This document shows, one piece after another, positions 41,931 through 50,688 of a stretch of 50,760 bases of DNA. Position 1 is the first letter of the stretch. Every line of letters begins with the position of its first letter. Made by a program: the position numbers and the translations under genes. The notes under the pieces are model-generated. The model was not told where the DNA came from. It did not search any database and was given only the letters and a program-made list of their open reading frames with translations. The stretch is taken from contig CALFSV010000276.1 in the NCBI GenBank assembly GCA_937916485.1, positions 1-50,760 of the forward strand. The letters run 5' to 3'. The DNA is from an uncultured Paracoccaceae bacterium. GTDB taxonomy: Bacteria; Pseudomonadota; Alphaproteobacteria; Rhodobacterales; Rhodobacteraceae.

Positions 41931-42436
41931 TTGTGCCCCCGGAGGTGCCGGTAGACCAGATCTTCGGGATCCGGCCGTTCTGCGGTCGGGTCGAATTGGC
42001 CGCCCAGGCGTTCAGCAACCTTCCGCGACGCAAGATTGCCCGCATCGACGTAGCTCACGAGGGAGGCCAGCTGCGTTGTGGCAAAGGCCCAGTCGCGCAG
42101 CGCGCCAGCAGCCTCGGTGGCGTAGCCTTTGCCTTCCTGCCCGTCATAGAGCATCCAGCCCAGCTCTGGCTCGGGGAAGAACGGGCCGTTGTTGATCCCG
42201 ACCTGACCCAAGAGCGTGCCCGACGCCTGGTCGACGATCATCATCGACCCGATCCCGAAAAGGGACCAGCCAGCAGTGTCGTGGCAGAACATCCCCCAGG
42301 CGGTCTTGCGGTCAAAAGGGCCGCCCATGAAGCGGGCCCGTTCGCTGGCCATCATAGGCGCATAGGCGTCGAAATCCGCCGCAACTGGGGGCCGGAGGAC
42401 AAGGCGCACAGTGGTGAGCGTGGGGATCGCCGTCAT
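41927..42436 (-). CDS. GNAT acetyltransferase (RimJ/RimL-like), array member 1
   Basis: A 169-residue GNAT, first in the array. Features are LTTVRLVLRPPVAADFDAYA, FMGGPFDRKTAW, ELGWMLYDGQEGKGYATEAA and VDAGNLASRKVAERLGG. ATG at 42436 is chosen from the family alignment; the 88 in-frame codons upstream run through the dispersed repeat and into ffh. It lies 142 nt downstream of ffh on the same strand. Confidence 0.86.
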   Translation of the reverse strand: MTAIPTLTTVRLVLRPPVAADFDAYAPMMASERARFMGGPFDRKTAWGMFCHDTAGWSLFGIGSMMIVDQASGTLLGQVGINNGPFFPEPELGWMLYDGQEGKGYATEAAGALRDWAFATTQLASLVSYVDAGNLASRKVAERLGGQFDPTAERPDPEDLVYRHLRGHK

Positions 42437-42539
42437 AGGGTGGCGGCTTTCAAATAGCCGCGCTGCCGCGCGACACCGGTTTCTGCCAGCGGTGCGTGAT
42501 CGCCCTGCCCAAGCCGCAGGACGGCTGTGGCGCAGCACA

Positions 42540-42576
42540 GCCTCCGGCGGGAGTATTTGGGACAAAGCGAAGGGCA
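42540..42576 (+). repeat. 37-nt dispersed repeat, copy 2 (downstream of ffh)
   Basis: Same element as at 27083-27119, with 35 of 37 positions identical: GCCTCCGGCGGGAGTATTTG (42540-42559) then GGACAAAGCGAAGGGCA (42560-42576). It ends 2 nt from the ffh stop codon. Relative to ffh (minus strand) it lies downstream and inverted, whereas copy 1 lies upstream of phnJ in the same sense as that gene. Confidence 0.75.
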
Positions 42577-42578
42577 TG

Positions 42579-44069
42579 TCATTTCTTCTTGCCAAAGCCC
42601 GAGAGGCCCGAGGGAAGCTGCATGCCCCCCTTTTGACCAAGACCGGCGAGACCGCCGGGCAGTTTACCGGCCTGACCCAGCTGGGCCTGAGCGGCGGCAA
42701 TCTCGTCGGCGCCGGGGGTTTTGCCGAACATGCCGCCCATGGCCTTTTTGAGCATGCCGCCTTTGCCCATCTTGCCCATCTTCTTCATCATATCCGCCAT
42801 CTGGCGGTGCTGTTTGAGCAGCTTGTTCAGCTCGGACACTTCGAGGCCCGCGCCTTTGGCGATCCGCTTTTTGCGCGAGGCGGCGAGGATGTCGGGCTGG
42901 GCCCTTTCCCGCTTGGTCATGGAGTTGATCAGGGCGATCTGCCGCTTGAGAATAGAGTCGTCGAAACCGGCGGCGTCCATCTGGCTTTTCATCTTCTGGG
43001 CGCCGGGCATCATGCCCATCATCCCTTCCATGCCGCCCATCTTCAGCATCTGTTCAAGCTGCATCCTGAGGTCGTTCATGTTGAACTGACCCTTCTGGAA
43101 GCGCCGCATCATCCGCTCGGCCTGTTCGGCCTCGATGGTTTCCTGCGCCTTTTCGACAAGGGCCACGATATCGCCCATGCCAAGGATCCGGCCGGCGATG
43201 CGCGAGGGTTCGAAGGTTTCCAGCGCGTCGAGCTTTTCGCCGACCCCGACAAAGCGGATCGGCTTGCCGGTGATCGCCCGCATCGAGAGCGCAGCGCCGC
43301 CGCGACCGTCGCCGTCCATCCGGGTGAGCACAACACCCGAGACGCCGATCTTGGCGTCGAATTCCTGCGCCACTTCGACAGCGACCTGGCCGGTCAGGCC
43401 ATCAACCACCAGAAGCGTCTCGCGCGGCGAGACGGCATCGCGGACCTGCTGGACTTCGGCCATCAGCGCCTCGTCGATCTGGAGCCGACCGGCGGTGTCC
43501 AGAAGGTAGACGTCATAGCCGCCCATGGCGGCTTGCGTCCGCGCCCGTTTGGCGATCTGGAGGGCTGTTTCTCCTTTGACGATGGGCAGGGTGTCGACCC
43601 CGATCTGGGCGCCCAGGATCTGCAGCTGTTCCATGGCGGCCGGGCGGTAGATGTCGAGCGAGGCCATCAGCACCCGCTTGCCTTCTCGTTCCTTGAGCCG
43701 CTTGGCCAGTTTGCCGGTGAATGTCGTCTTGCCCGAGCCTTGCAGGCCGACCATCAGGATCGGAGCCGGCGGGGTGTCGATCTTGAGCTCACCGGGGTCG
43801 CTGTCGCCTGTCAGCGTATCGACGAGCGCATCGTGGACGATCTTGACGACCTGCTGGCCGGGGGTGATCGACTTGGTCACGGCCTGTCCGGTTGCCTTGG
43901 CCTGCACCGCGGCCACGAAATCGCGCGCGACGGGCAGCGACACGTCGGCCTCGAGGAGGGCCACCCGTACCTCGCGCAGGGCCGTCTTGACGTCGTCTTC
44001 GGACAGGGCGCCCTGCTTGGTCAGGCGGTCGAATACGCCGGAAAGGCGTTCGGACAGATTTTCAAACAT
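42579..44069 (-). CDS. ffh: signal recognition particle protein Ffh
   Basis: A 496-residue SRP54 GTPase that targets membrane proteins co-translationally with 4.5S RNA and FtsY. N domain at 1-90; G domain with G1 VGLQGSGKTTFTGKLAKRLK, DTAGRLQIDEALM, TRMDGDGRGGAAL and the FVGVGEKLDALE motif; M domain from ~300, rich in Met (MGGMEGMMGMMPGAQKMKSQ). The last ~60 residues are Gly/Met-rich. ATG at 44069 has AAGGAG 8 nt upstream. Confidence 0.96.
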   Translation of the reverse strand: MFENLSERLSGVFDRLTKQGALSEDDVKTALREVRVALLEADVSLPVARDFVAAVQAKATGQAVTKSITPGQQVVKIVHDALVDTLTGDSDPGELKIDTPPAPILMVGLQGSGKTTFTGKLAKRLKEREGKRVLMASLDIYRPAAMEQLQILGAQIGVDTLPIVKGETALQIAKRARTQAAMGGYDVYLLDTAGRLQIDEALMAEVQQVRDAVSPRETLLVVDGLTGQVAVEVAQEFDAKIGVSGVVLTRMDGDGRGGAALSMRAITGKPIRFVGVGEKLDALETFEPSRIAGRILGMGDIVALVEKAQETIEAEQAERMMRRFQKGQFNMNDLRMQLEQMLKMGGMEGMMGMMPGAQKMKSQMDAAGFDDSILKRQIALINSMTKRERAQPDILAASRKKRIAKGAGLEVSELNKLLKQHRQMADMMKKMGKMGKGGMLKKAMGGMFGKTPGADEIAAAQAQLGQAGKLPGGLAGLGQKGGMQLPSGLSGFGKKK

Positions 44070-44241
44070 CTCCAAGGCTCCTTCGTGCCAATGCCGTTCT
44101 GACCCAGATAAGCAAGGCCTGCCCAAAATGCCAATCGCCCCCGTGGGCGCAACAGCGCTGACGGGGGGCGATCCCCTGACCCGGCAGGGGACCGGAAAGC
44201 TCGCGCAATCCGGAAGTTGGGGGCAAATACCCCCGGGTGGC

Positions 44242-44263
44242 CCCGGGAGTCAAGCCTGCAAGG
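44242..44263 (-). terminator. GC-rich inverted repeats downstream of the DoxX-like gene
   Basis: Short stems lie between the DoxX stop and the ffh start: two CCCGGG blocks (44232-44237 and 44242-44247) that can pair around TGGC, and GCCT-TGCA-AGGC nearer the gene. No U-tract is seen. Terminator function is uncertain. Confidence 0.3.
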
Positions 44264-44264
44264 C

Positions 44265-44618
44265 CTAGCGGGTCAGCTGGGCCCGGTTCTGGTAGAGGAT
44301 TGCGCCGGCCAGAACGCCCAGGATGATCGCGGGCACTGCGGAGGGCCCGAGGATCAGGATGTGGGACAAGACCGCTCCGATCATCGTGCAGACCAGAAGG
44401 CCCGTGCCGATGGCCTGAAACCCAGGCACCCAGAGGAGGACGACGCTGCCAACCTCGATCAGGCCGGTGAGGTACCGAAACCACTGCCCCAGACCGATGA
44501 CGCCGAAGGTTTCGACCATCATCTCGACCCCAGCAAGCTTCGACAGACCTGCCCCCAGGAAGGCGAGGCTCAGCAAGACCTTGATCCCGAAAAATACATA
44601 CCGCGTGGCACTGTTCAT
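44265..44618 (-). CDS. DoxX-like small membrane protein
   Basis: A 117-residue protein with four membrane segments, resembling the DoxX/DoxX-like family: GIKVLLSLAFLGAGLSKLAG at the first segment, then GLIEVGSVVLLWVPGFQAIG. Members take part in thiosulfate:quinone or redox-linked membrane reactions, though many are of unknown role. AAAGGA 6 nt before the ATG at 44618 sets the start. It is divergent from a LysR regulator that may control it. Confidence 0.82.
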   Translation of the reverse strand: MNSATRYVFFGIKVLLSLAFLGAGLSKLAGVEMMVETFGVIGLGQWFRYLTGLIEVGSVVLLWVPGFQAIGTGLLVCTMIGAVLSHILILGPSAVPAIILGVLAGAILYQNRAQLTR

Positions 44619-44717
44619 GTTCATTCCTTTCAACCTAAGTTACCGCGAACTGGGGCTGGACATGACCGACCGGCCTCCGCTGAAAGAGAAATTGACTTTC
44701 CGCCTCAGCGAACGCAA

Positions 44718-44730
44718 CTATCGAAAATAG
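44718..44730. promoter_or_regulatory. short dyad in the doxX/lysR divergent region
   Basis: CTAT-CGAAA-ATAG is a 4-bp inverted repeat, 42 nt before the LysR start. A TTGACT -35-like hexamer lies about 20 nt to its left. LysR proteins often bind such sites between divergent genes, but this match is short. Confidence 0.25.
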
Positions 44731-44772
44731 ACCTGTTAATGTTGAAAAATGCACCAAGACCCGAGGGCGCTC

Positions 44773-45651
44773 ATGGATAGCTGGGACGAAATCAGGACGG
44801 CCTACCAAGTGGCCCGAATGGGAACCGTCAGCGGTGCGGCCGAAGTGCTAGGCGTTCATCATGCAACTGTCATTCGGCATATTGATGCCTTGGAGGCCCA
44901 ACTGGGGGTCAAACTGTTTCAGCGTCATGCCCGTGGCTATACCGCGACAGAAGCGGGGGCGGACCTGTTGCTGGTGGCGCAGGCCACGGACGACCAGTTC
45001 ACCCAACTTGCCGGGCGCATCCGCGGGCAGGGCGAAGGCATATCGGGCGAGTTGCTGGTGACATCTCTCGTAGCTTTTTCGCCATTGCTGACGCCAGTGA
45101 TGGCCCGGTTCCAGCAGGATCATCCGGGACTTGTGGTGCGCTTTCTGACCGGTGACCGCTTGTTTCGCCTTGAGTATGGCGAGGCCCATGTCGCTATTCG
45201 TGCAGGCGCTGCCCCTGATCAGCCGGACAACGTGGTCCAGCCGTTTTTCGTCCAGAACATGACATTGGCGGCGTCGCGCGGCTATGTGGAACGTTACGGG
45301 CTGCCAAAGGACGTCGATGACTTTGCGAACCACTCCTTCGTTGGCCATGAAAACGACAATAGCCGTGCCCCGTTCAACCGGTGGCTCGTGGCCCATGCGC
45401 CTGCTGCAAGGATCACCTATCGCACGATGGACAACCAAAGCATGCGCGACGCGATCCTGTATGGGGCGGGTATCGGTTTCGTCCCGGTCTGGGAGGCATC
45501 GTTGATCGACGATCTGGTCGAGGTGCTTCCGGCACAGCCGGAGTGGTCAGTCCCACTTTGGCTGGTGACCCATGTCGATCTGCATCGAACCCCAAAGGTT
45601 CAGGCATTTCTGACGTATCTGAAGGACGCGGCGAAGGGGTGGACCTGTTGA
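44773..45651 (+). CDS. LysR-family transcriptional regulator
   Basis: A 292-residue LysR regulator. The N-terminal helix-turn-helix includes AYQVARMGTVSGAAEVLGVH and HHATVIRHIDALEAQLGVKLF, followed by FQRHARGYTATEAG. The effector-binding domain starts near residue 90 with GELLVTSLVAFSPLLTPVMA. ATG at 44773 is preferred; an ATG eight codons earlier (44749) is possible. It sits divergently from the DoxX-like gene and directly before an EamA exporter, either of which could be its target. Inducer unknown. Confidence 0.9.
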   Translation: MDSWDEIRTAYQVARMGTVSGAAEVLGVHHATVIRHIDALEAQLGVKLFQRHARGYTATEAGADLLLVAQATDDQFTQLAGRIRGQGEGISGELLVTSLVAFSPLLTPVMARFQQDHPGLVVRFLTGDRLFRLEYGEAHVAIRAGAAPDQPDNVVQPFFVQNMTLAASRGYVERYGLPKDVDDFANHSFVGHENDNSRAPFNRWLVAHAPAARITYRTMDNQSMRDAILYGAGIGFVPVWEASLIDDLVEVLPAQPEWSVPLWLVTHVDLHRTPKVQAFLTYLKDAAKGWTC

Positions 45652-45661
45652 GGGGCCTGAA

Positions 45662-46573
45662 TTGAACCGATCCCAGGCCATCGGACACCTGGCCATGCTG
45701 GCCTTTTCGGTCTGCGTTGCAGGCTCGTTTTCCCTTGGTGCGCTGGCCGCCAATGAAATTGCTCCGGTGGCAATGAATGCAGCGCGGTTCTGGCTGGCGG
45801 CGGCAATGATCGGTGGGGCGGGCCTGATCATGGGCGGTGTCTCGGCGTCAAGCTTCCGCGCGCCCTGGCGATACGTTTTGCTAGGCGGGTTCTTCGGCTG
45901 CTACTTTGTCACCATGTTCGTGGCGCTCAAGACGGCCTCTCCGATCAATACATCGGCGCTCTTTACCCTTGTACCGGTCATGTCTGCCGGCTTTGGCTGG
46001 CTGTTGCTGCGCCAGCGGTTGACCCGGCGCATGGCACTGGCCTTGGCGATCGGGGCCCTTGGGGCCGTTTGGGTGATCTTTCGGGCCGACCTTGGAGCGG
46101 TTGTCCGGCTTGAGATTGGCCGCGGCGAGCAGATCTTTTTCCTCGGATCGATCAGCTACGCCCTTTACGCGCCGTTAAGTCGCCGATTGCACCGGGGAGA
46201 AGCGACGTTGGCCTATACGTTCTGGACCATGCTTTTTGCCGCAGCCCTCGTGACGCTCTGGGGGTGGGAGGCGGTGCTGGCGACGGACTGGATGCATCTT
46301 CCGCCGATTGTCTGGATCACCCTGACCTATATTGCCGTCTTTGCCTCTGCTGCGACGCTGGTGCTGATCAATATAGCCATTCAGCGGCTGCCGACGGCCA
46401 AGGTCATGGCCTATACCTACCTGATCCCAAGCTGGGTGATCCTGTGGGAGCTCGCGCTCGGCGCACAGGCCCCGCCGCTGCTGGTGAGTGCGGGGTTCGG
46501 GCTGACTCTTGTGGCGCTGGGCCTGCTGTTGCGGGACGATGCGCCGGCGCCGACACCGGTTCCCGCCGGTTAG
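45662..46573 (+). CDS. EamA/DMT-family transporter
   Basis: A 303-residue membrane protein with ten predicted segments and two EamA repeats, the drug/metabolite transporter architecture. Repeat one ends near residue 140 (ALGAVWVIFRADLG) and repeat two near 290. Substrate unknown; relatives export amino acids, nucleobases or drugs. The start is TTG at 45662 with GAGGGG upstream, 10 nt after lysR; an ATG 11 codons later is the alternative. Probably co-transcribed with the LysR gene. Confidence 0.87.
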   Translation: MNRSQAIGHLAMLAFSVCVAGSFSLGALAANEIAPVAMNAARFWLAAAMIGGAGLIMGGVSASSFRAPWRYVLLGGFFGCYFVTMFVALKTASPINTSALFTLVPVMSAGFGWLLLRQRLTRRMALALAIGALGAVWVIFRADLGAVVRLEIGRGEQIFFLGSISYALYAPLSRRLHRGEATLAYTFWTMLFAAALVTLWGWEAVLATDWMHLPPIVWITLTYIAVFASAATLVLINIAIQRLPTAKVMAYTYLIPSWVILWELALGAQAPPLLVSAGFGLTLVALGLLLRDDAPAPTPVPAG

Positions 46574-46592
46574 GTGCCGGAAGAGGCCGCTG

Positions 46593-46961
46593 TCAGGATG
46601 TCCCGGCCTCAGTTTCGGTCTCGGCCCCTGCTTCCGTGTCCATCCCGATTTCAACCGCGAGGAAGCGTTCGAAGGCATCCAGGTCAAGGCTGTCCATCAG
46701 ACCAAAGCCCTGCATCCATGCAGAGGCCTCGCGCAGGGCATCAGGCTCCAGCTTGCACCATTTGACGCGACCGCGCTTTTCCTGACTGATCAGTCCCGCT
46801 TCTGCCAGTACCTGTAGATGTTTGGAAATCGCCGCCAGGGACATGGCAAACGGATGGGCGACATCCGTCACGGCCATATCGTCCTCAAGCAGCATCGCTA
46901 GGATGGCGCGGCGCGTCGGGTCGGCAAGGGCGGCAAATACTGTGTCGAGGGTTTGGGACAT
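46593..46961 (-). CDS. ArsR-family winged-helix regulator
   Basis: A 122-residue ArsR/SmtB-type regulator: ALADPTRRAILAMLLEDD, the recognition helix MSLAAISKHLQVLAEAGLIS and the wing QEKRGRVKWCKLEP. No CxC or other metal-site cysteine pair is visible (one Cys in the wing), so it may sense something other than metal. The C-terminus is Glu/Thr-rich. It is convergent with the EamA gene and divergent from the atp operon. Confidence 0.87.
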   Translation of the reverse strand: MSQTLDTVFAALADPTRRAILAMLLEDDMAVTDVAHPFAMSLAAISKHLQVLAEAGLISQEKRGRVKWCKLEPDALREASAWMQGFGLMDSLDLDAFERFLAVEIGMDTEAGAETETEAGTS

Positions 46962-47132
46962 TGGCCCAGATGATCCCCGCAGCGTGGAAACGTCAACCAG
47001 ATGGTTGAATATGGAAACAGGAGCGATTAGCGGTTTGGACGGGTCTAGAGACGGTGGGCGACCAAGCCTATGCGAATTTAAACAAAATGATATCAATTAG
47101 ATAAGGCTAGGTGCGCTGCGACGCGGTGCCGC

Positions 47133-47161
47133 TTGACTCAGCGCAGTCCCCCGCATAGCAC
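47133..47161 (+). promoter_or_regulatory. candidate promoter of the atp operon
   Basis: TTGACT (47133-47138) is followed after 16-17 nt by ATAGCA/TAGCAC (47155-47161), about 32 nt before the atpI start. The -35 match is good, the -10 fair. Position is right for the atpI-B-E-F'-F transcript. Confidence 0.45.
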
Positions 47162-47192
47162 CATGTCCAACTGATGAAGGGATGAGGCCAAG

Positions 47193-47543
47193 ATGTCCGA
47201 TCCTGACGACGCCGCTGACACTGCCGCCCGAATGCGGGCGCTGGAAGAGCGGATCGCCAAGGCAAAAGGGGCACCTGCGGCCAAGAACCATTCGGAAGAA
47301 CACTACTCTCAGGCGCAACTGGCCTGGCGGATGGTGATTGAATTGGTAGCCGGTCTTGGGATCGGTTTCGGCATTGGATACGGGCTGGATACCCTTTTGG
47401 GGACGATGCCGATCTTTCTGGTGCTGTTCATATTTATGGGTCTTGCGGCAGGCGTGAAGACGATGCTGCGCTCGGCCCAGGAAGTGCAGAAGAAGCAGCT
47501 GGCCAATGAGGCCAGCCGACGAGGAGATGACGGACGTGGCTGA
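47193..47543 (+). CDS. atpI: ATP synthase assembly protein AtpI
   Basis: A 116-residue membrane protein with two hydrophobic segments (about residues 48-66 and 71-92) after a charged N-terminus ([15 protein letters not shown]). AtpI helps assemble the c-ring of F0. GAGG 6 nt before the ATG supports the start. It is the first gene of the F0 operon and overlaps atpB by 8 nt. Confidence 0.9.
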   Translation: MSDPDDAADTAARMRALEERIAKAKGAPAAKNHSEEHYSQAQLAWRMVIELVAGLGIGFGIGYGLDTLLGTMPIFLVLFIFMGLAAGVKTMLRSAQEVQKKQLANEASRRGDDGRG

Positions 47544-48291
47544 AGAGGCATCTGGCGCAGACGGCGGTCTGGTTTTCCACCCGCTAGACCAGTTCATCGT
47601 GAAACCCCTGATCGGGGACGGCCCGGTCCATTGGTACACCGTGACCAACGCCACCCTTTGGATGGCGATCGCCGTTGTCTGTATCGTGCTGTTGTTGGTC
47701 ACCGGCACACGCGGCCGGGCTGTCGTCCCCAACCGGACGCAGTCAATCGCAGAGCTGATTTACGGTTTCGTCTACAAGATGGTCGAGGATGTGACCGGTA
47801 AGGAAGGCTTGCGGTACTTCCCCTACATCATGACGCTGTTCCTGTTCATCCTGTTTGCCAACTACCTGGCCCTTCTGCCGATGTCGTTCTCGACAACCAG
47901 CCATGTGGCTGTGACGGCGGTTCTGGGTTTTGGGGTATTCCTGACAGTCACGGCGCTGGGTTTCATCCTTAATGGTCCCTCTTTCCTTGGTATGTTCTGG
48001 ATGAAGGACGCGCCGCTTGTCCTGCGCCCGATCATCGCGGTGATCGAGATCATTTCCTACTTTGTCCGTCCGGTCAGCCACTCCATCCGTCTTGCGGGCA
48101 ACATCATGGCCGGTCACGCCGTTATCAAGGTCTTTGCAGGCTTTGCGGCCATAGCGGCCATCAGCCCCGTATCGGTCCTGGCAATCACCGCAATCTATGG
48201 GCTTGAGGTCCTGGTTGCCGGTATCCAGGCTTACGTCTTTACGATTTTGACCTGCGTCTACCTCAAGGACGCACTTCACCCGCATCACTAA
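47536..48291 (+). CDS. atpB: ATP synthase F0 subunit a
   Basis: A 251-residue proton-channel subunit. The essential arginine lies in [19 protein letters not shown], with the C-terminal half-channel segment [21 protein letters not shown] at 47536 is preferred because GAGGAG lies 9 nt before it; ATG at 47527 has no spacing for that site. Either choice overlaps atpI. Confidence 0.94.
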   Translation: MAEEASGADGGLVFHPLDQFIVKPLIGDGPVHWYTVTNATLWMAIAVVCIVLLLVTGTRGRAVVPNRTQSIAELIYGFVYKMVEDVTGKEGLRYFPYIMTLFLFILFANYLALLPMSFSTTSHVAVTAVLGFGVFLTVTALGFILNGPSFLGMFWMKDAPLVLRPIIAVIEIISYFVRPVSHSIRLAGNIMAGHAVIKVFAGFAAIAAISPVSVLAITAIYGLEVLVAGIQAYVFTILTCVYLKDALHPHH

Positions 48292-48299
48292 TCAACGGT

Positions 48300-48314
48300 C
48301 GGGGCAACGCCCCG
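48300..48314 (+). terminator. small hairpin between atpB and atpE
   Basis: CGGGGC (48300-48305), loop AAC, GCCCCG (48309-48314), 9 nt after the atpB stop. It may help processing of the atp mRNA; no T-tract follows. Confidence 0.35.
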
Positions 48315-48348
48315 TCCAAACCAGCATTCCAACTCAAGGAGAAAAGAC

Positions 48349-48585
48349 ATGGAAGGCGATATCGCAAACATGGGTCAGTTCATCGGTGCCGGCCTGGCCG
48401 CCATCGGTTCGGGTGCAGCAGCTATCGGTGTTGGCACCGTGGCCGGCAACTACCTGGCTGGTGCTCTGCGCAACCCCTCGGCTGCTGCTTCGCAGACTGC
48501 GACCCTCTTCATCGGTCTGGCCTTTGCAGAAGCGCTCGGCATCTTTGCATTCCTCGTCGCTCTCTTGCTGATGTTCGCCGTCTAA
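48349..48585 (+). CDS. atpE: ATP synthase F0 subunit c
   Basis: A 78-residue proteolipid of two helices: [20 protein letters not shown] and [20 protein letters not shown], with the polar loop RNPSAA and the proton-carrying Glu in FAEALG. An AAGGAG site precedes the ATG. Many copies per ring are needed, and the gene is flanked by hairpins that could raise its relative yield. Confidence 0.96.
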   Translation: MEGDIANMGQFIGAGLAAIGSGAAAIGVGTVAGNYLAGALRNPSAAASQTATLFIGLAFAEALGIFAFLVALLLMFAV

Positions 48586-48608
48586 GACGGATAGACCATC
48601 CCTTGAGG

Positions 48609-48633
48609 CCGAAGGGCGGTTTGCGCCCTTCGG
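48609..48633 (+). terminator. 10-bp intercistronic hairpin after atpE
   Basis: CCGAAGGGCG (48609-48618) and CGCCCTTCGG (48624-48633) pair perfectly around GTTTG, 23 nt after the atpE stop. It may stop degradation into atpE or partly terminate transcription, matching the high demand for subunit c. Confidence 0.65.
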
Positions 48634-48660
48634 TATGACATCAGGACTGTGAGGGCCGTC

Positions 48661-49215
48661 ATGGCGACCGAAACACACGAAGGCGCAATTGGTGCATGTG
48701 TCGACGCTGGTGGCAGCGCGATTGGCATGCCTCAGCTTTGTGCCGACTGGATCCCGAACCAGATATTCTGGCTCGTGGTAACGTTGATCGTGATCTACTT
48801 TGTGCTGAGCCGGGTGGCTCTGCCCCGGATCGGGGCGGTTCTTTCCGAACGGGCCGGTACGATCACCAACGATCTGGGCGCAGCAGAAGAGCTCAAGCAG
48901 CGGGCAAAGGCAGCGGAAGAGGCCTATGAAAAGGCCCTTGCCGACGCACGGACCGAAGCGAACCGGATCGTGGCCGAGACCAAAGCAGGCATTCAGGCCG
49001 AACTTGATGTCGAGCTGAAGAAAGCCGACTCCGAGATCGCCGCCCGGACTGCGGAAAGCGAAAAAGCGATCGCTGAGATTCGCGATTCTGCTATGGCGAG
49101 CGTGATGGCCGTTGCAAAGGACACTGCAGGCGAGATTGTGCGGGCCATGGGTGGCACGGACGATCAAAAGGCGATCGACGCTGCTGTCGACGCGCGGATT
49201 GGAGGACGGGCATGA
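48661..49215 (+). CDS. ATP synthase F0 subunit b'
   Basis: A 184-residue peripheral-stalk subunit with a membrane segment at residues about 35-55 ([20 protein letters not shown]) and a long helical coiled-coil rich in Ala, Glu and Lys. It has a ~30-residue N-terminal stretch before the membrane helix, typical of the b' form in photosynthetic-type and alphaproteobacterial enzymes. A GTG at 48649 is a weaker start. Overlaps atpF by 4 nt. Confidence 0.92.
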   Translation: MATETHEGAIGACVDAGGSAIGMPQLCADWIPNQIFWLVVTLIVIYFVLSRVALPRIGAVLSERAGTITNDLGAAEELKQRAKAAEEAYEKALADARTEANRIVAETKAGIQAELDVELKKADSEIAARTAESEKAIAEIRDSAMASVMAVAKDTAGEIVRAMGGTDDQKAIDAAVDARIGGRA

Positions 49216-49778
49216 CCAAATACTCTCTTCCCTTCGGCTTGGTGCTGACGGTTTTGGCTGGCCCTGCGCTTGCCGCGGGTGGACCGTTCGTATCCTTGCA
49301 AAACACGAATTTCATCGTGCTAGTGGCCTTCCTCGTGTTCGTGGGCATCCTGCTTTACTACAAGGTGCCTGGCACCGTGGCAGGCATGTTGGACAAGCGG
49401 TCGGCTGAGATCCAGTCCGAGCTCGATGAAGCCCGTTCCTTGCGCGAAGAAGCGCAGGCGCTGCTGGCGTCCTATGACCGCAAACAAAAAGACGTCCAGG
49501 TCCAGGCGGATCGCATCGTCTCTGCGGCGCGTGACGAAGCTGCCCGCGCCGCCGAGCAGGCAAAAGCCGACATCGCAGCGTCTGTTGCCCGTCGCATGGC
49601 TGCCGCCGAAGAACAGCTGGCCAGCGCTCAGGCCTCTGCGATCAAGGCGGTGCGTGATCAGGCTGTGACAGCCGCTGTTGGCGCTGCACAGGATGTGATT
49701 GCGGCACAGATGACAGCGGATCGTGGTAACAAGCTGATCGACGACGCAATCGCGACGGTCGAGGCGAAACTGCACTGA
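49212..49778 (+). CDS. atpF: ATP synthase F0 subunit b
   Basis: A 188-residue stalk subunit. A short N-terminal segment with signal-like character ([20 protein letters not shown]) precedes the membrane helix [20 protein letters not shown], followed by a helical stalk rich in Ala, Glu, Gln and Arg. It pairs with b' and holds F1 to subunit a. It is the last atp gene here; the F1 genes are not in this window. Confidence 0.93.
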   Translation: MTKYSLPFGLVLTVLAGPALAAGGPFVSLQNTNFIVLVAFLVFVGILLYYKVPGTVAGMLDKRSAEIQSELDEARSLREEAQALLASYDRKQKDVQVQADRIVSAARDEAARAAEQAKADIAASVARRMAAAEEQLASAQASAIKAVRDQAVTAAVGAAQDVIAAQMTADRGNKLIDDAIATVEAKLH

Positions 49779-49816
49779 TCCTGATAGCGTCAGATCTTTC
49801 CAACGGCTAAATGATC

Positions 49817-49846
49817 GGGCCTCGCTTGAAAAAGTGGGGCCCTTTC
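49817..49846 (+). terminator. terminator of the atp F0 operon
   Basis: GGGCCTC (49817-49823) pairs with GGGGCCC (49836-49842), one G-U pair, 12-nt loop, then TTTCT. It lies 39 nt after the atpF stop. Confidence 0.6.
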
Positions 49847-49875
49847 TACGTTTGGGTCGGAAGTTTGAACCCGAG

Positions 49876-49901
49876 GTAAGGTGGGTCCGGACCCACCTTA
49901 C
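49876..49901. repeat. 26-bp palindromic repeat, copy 3
   Basis: Arms GTAAGGTGGGT (49876-49886) and ACCCACCTTAC (49891-49901) around CCGG, making the whole 26 bp a perfect palindrome. It overlaps the stop codon (TAA, 49898-49900) of the minus-strand regulator gene and follows the atp terminator. Same arms as the two copies after rhlE. Confidence 0.9.
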
Positions 49902-50671
49902 TTTTCGGCTTCGTGTTCGTATCTCTTCTTGGCGAGGATTTCGTTCCGGTCGGCCCTTTGCTGATTGGTCAGGGCCAGCTCGACAAAATCAAGATGGGCG
50001 GCCACGGCCGCTTTGGCCTCAGCCGGGTCGCGTTTTTGTAGCCCCAGGTTGATGGCTCTGTGCTGGTCCAGCAGCATGTCCCTGGTCATGCGCTGTTTGA
50101 ACATGACCTGTCGATTGTAGAACACACCTTCCTGCAAGAGATCGTACATCGACCGCATCATGTGCAGCATGATGACGTTGTGGCTCGCTTCGATGATCGC
50201 AAGATGAAACTCGGCATCCAGTTCTGCCTCGTCAGACGGGTTCTTCTTGAGATGCGCAGCCTCCATCTTGCGAAAGATGGAATCGATCAGCTTTAGGTCC
50301 ATGTCGGACCCGAACTGTGCAGCCCGATCTGCTGCAATCCCCTCCATGTCCCTGCGAAACGAGATGTAGTCAAATACGGCTTCGTCATGGCTGGCAAAGA
50401 GCCTGACCAGGGCGGGCGAAAATGCGGAGCCAAGGACGTCGGCGACGAAAACGCCTGCGCCGGCCCGACTGGTCAGAAGGCCACTGACCTGAAGGTCGGC
50501 CAATGCTTCGCGCAGGGACGGCCTCGAAACGCCCAGCCTTTCGGAAAGCTCGCGTTCGGCGGGCAATCTTTCGCCGGGACGCAGGATGCCGCGCAGGATC
50601 AGTTCTTCGACCTGCCGCACCACACCTTGTGAAAGCTTTTCCGGTTGGACCTTTTCGAACGGCATGACCAT
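49898..50671 (-). CDS. GntR/FadR-family (FCD) transcriptional regulator
   Basis: A 257-residue regulator. The winged helix (about 15-75) has GERLPAERELSERLGVSRPS and LREALADLQVSGLL, and the FCD ligand domain (about 95-230) contains DAEFHLAIIEASHN with the metal-binding Asp/His pattern and a later HLDFVELAL. Such proteins respond to organic acids such as lactate, pyruvate or glycolate. The target genes probably lie beyond the right edge. ATG at 50671 is used; 50665 is possible. Its stop lies in a palindromic repeat. Confidence 0.88.
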   Translation of the reverse strand: MVMPFEKVQPEKLSQGVVRQVEELILRGILRPGERLPAERELSERLGVSRPSLREALADLQVSGLLTSRAGAGVFVADVLGSAFSPALVRLFASHDEAVFDYISFRRDMEGIAADRAAQFGSDMDLKLIDSIFRKMEAAHLKKNPSDEAELDAEFHLAIIEASHNVIMLHMMRSMYDLLQEGVFYNRQVMFKQRMTRDMLLDQHRAINLGLQKRDPAEAKAAVAAHLDFVELALTNQQRADRNEILAKKRYEHEAEK

Positions 50672-50688
50672 GTCTCATTGCTGAATTT

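Noticed and set aside
42411..44102. Very long open frame (563 codons) on the plus strand opposite ffh
   Set aside because: It is the antisense shadow of ffh in GC-rich DNA; composition rich in His, Asp and Gly runs and no motifs. The minus-strand frame encodes a complete Ffh.
46962..47192. Extended N-terminus for the ArsR-type regulator (frame open to 47096)
   Set aside because: The 45 upstream codons do not resemble ArsR proteins; the family starts at the ATG at 46961.
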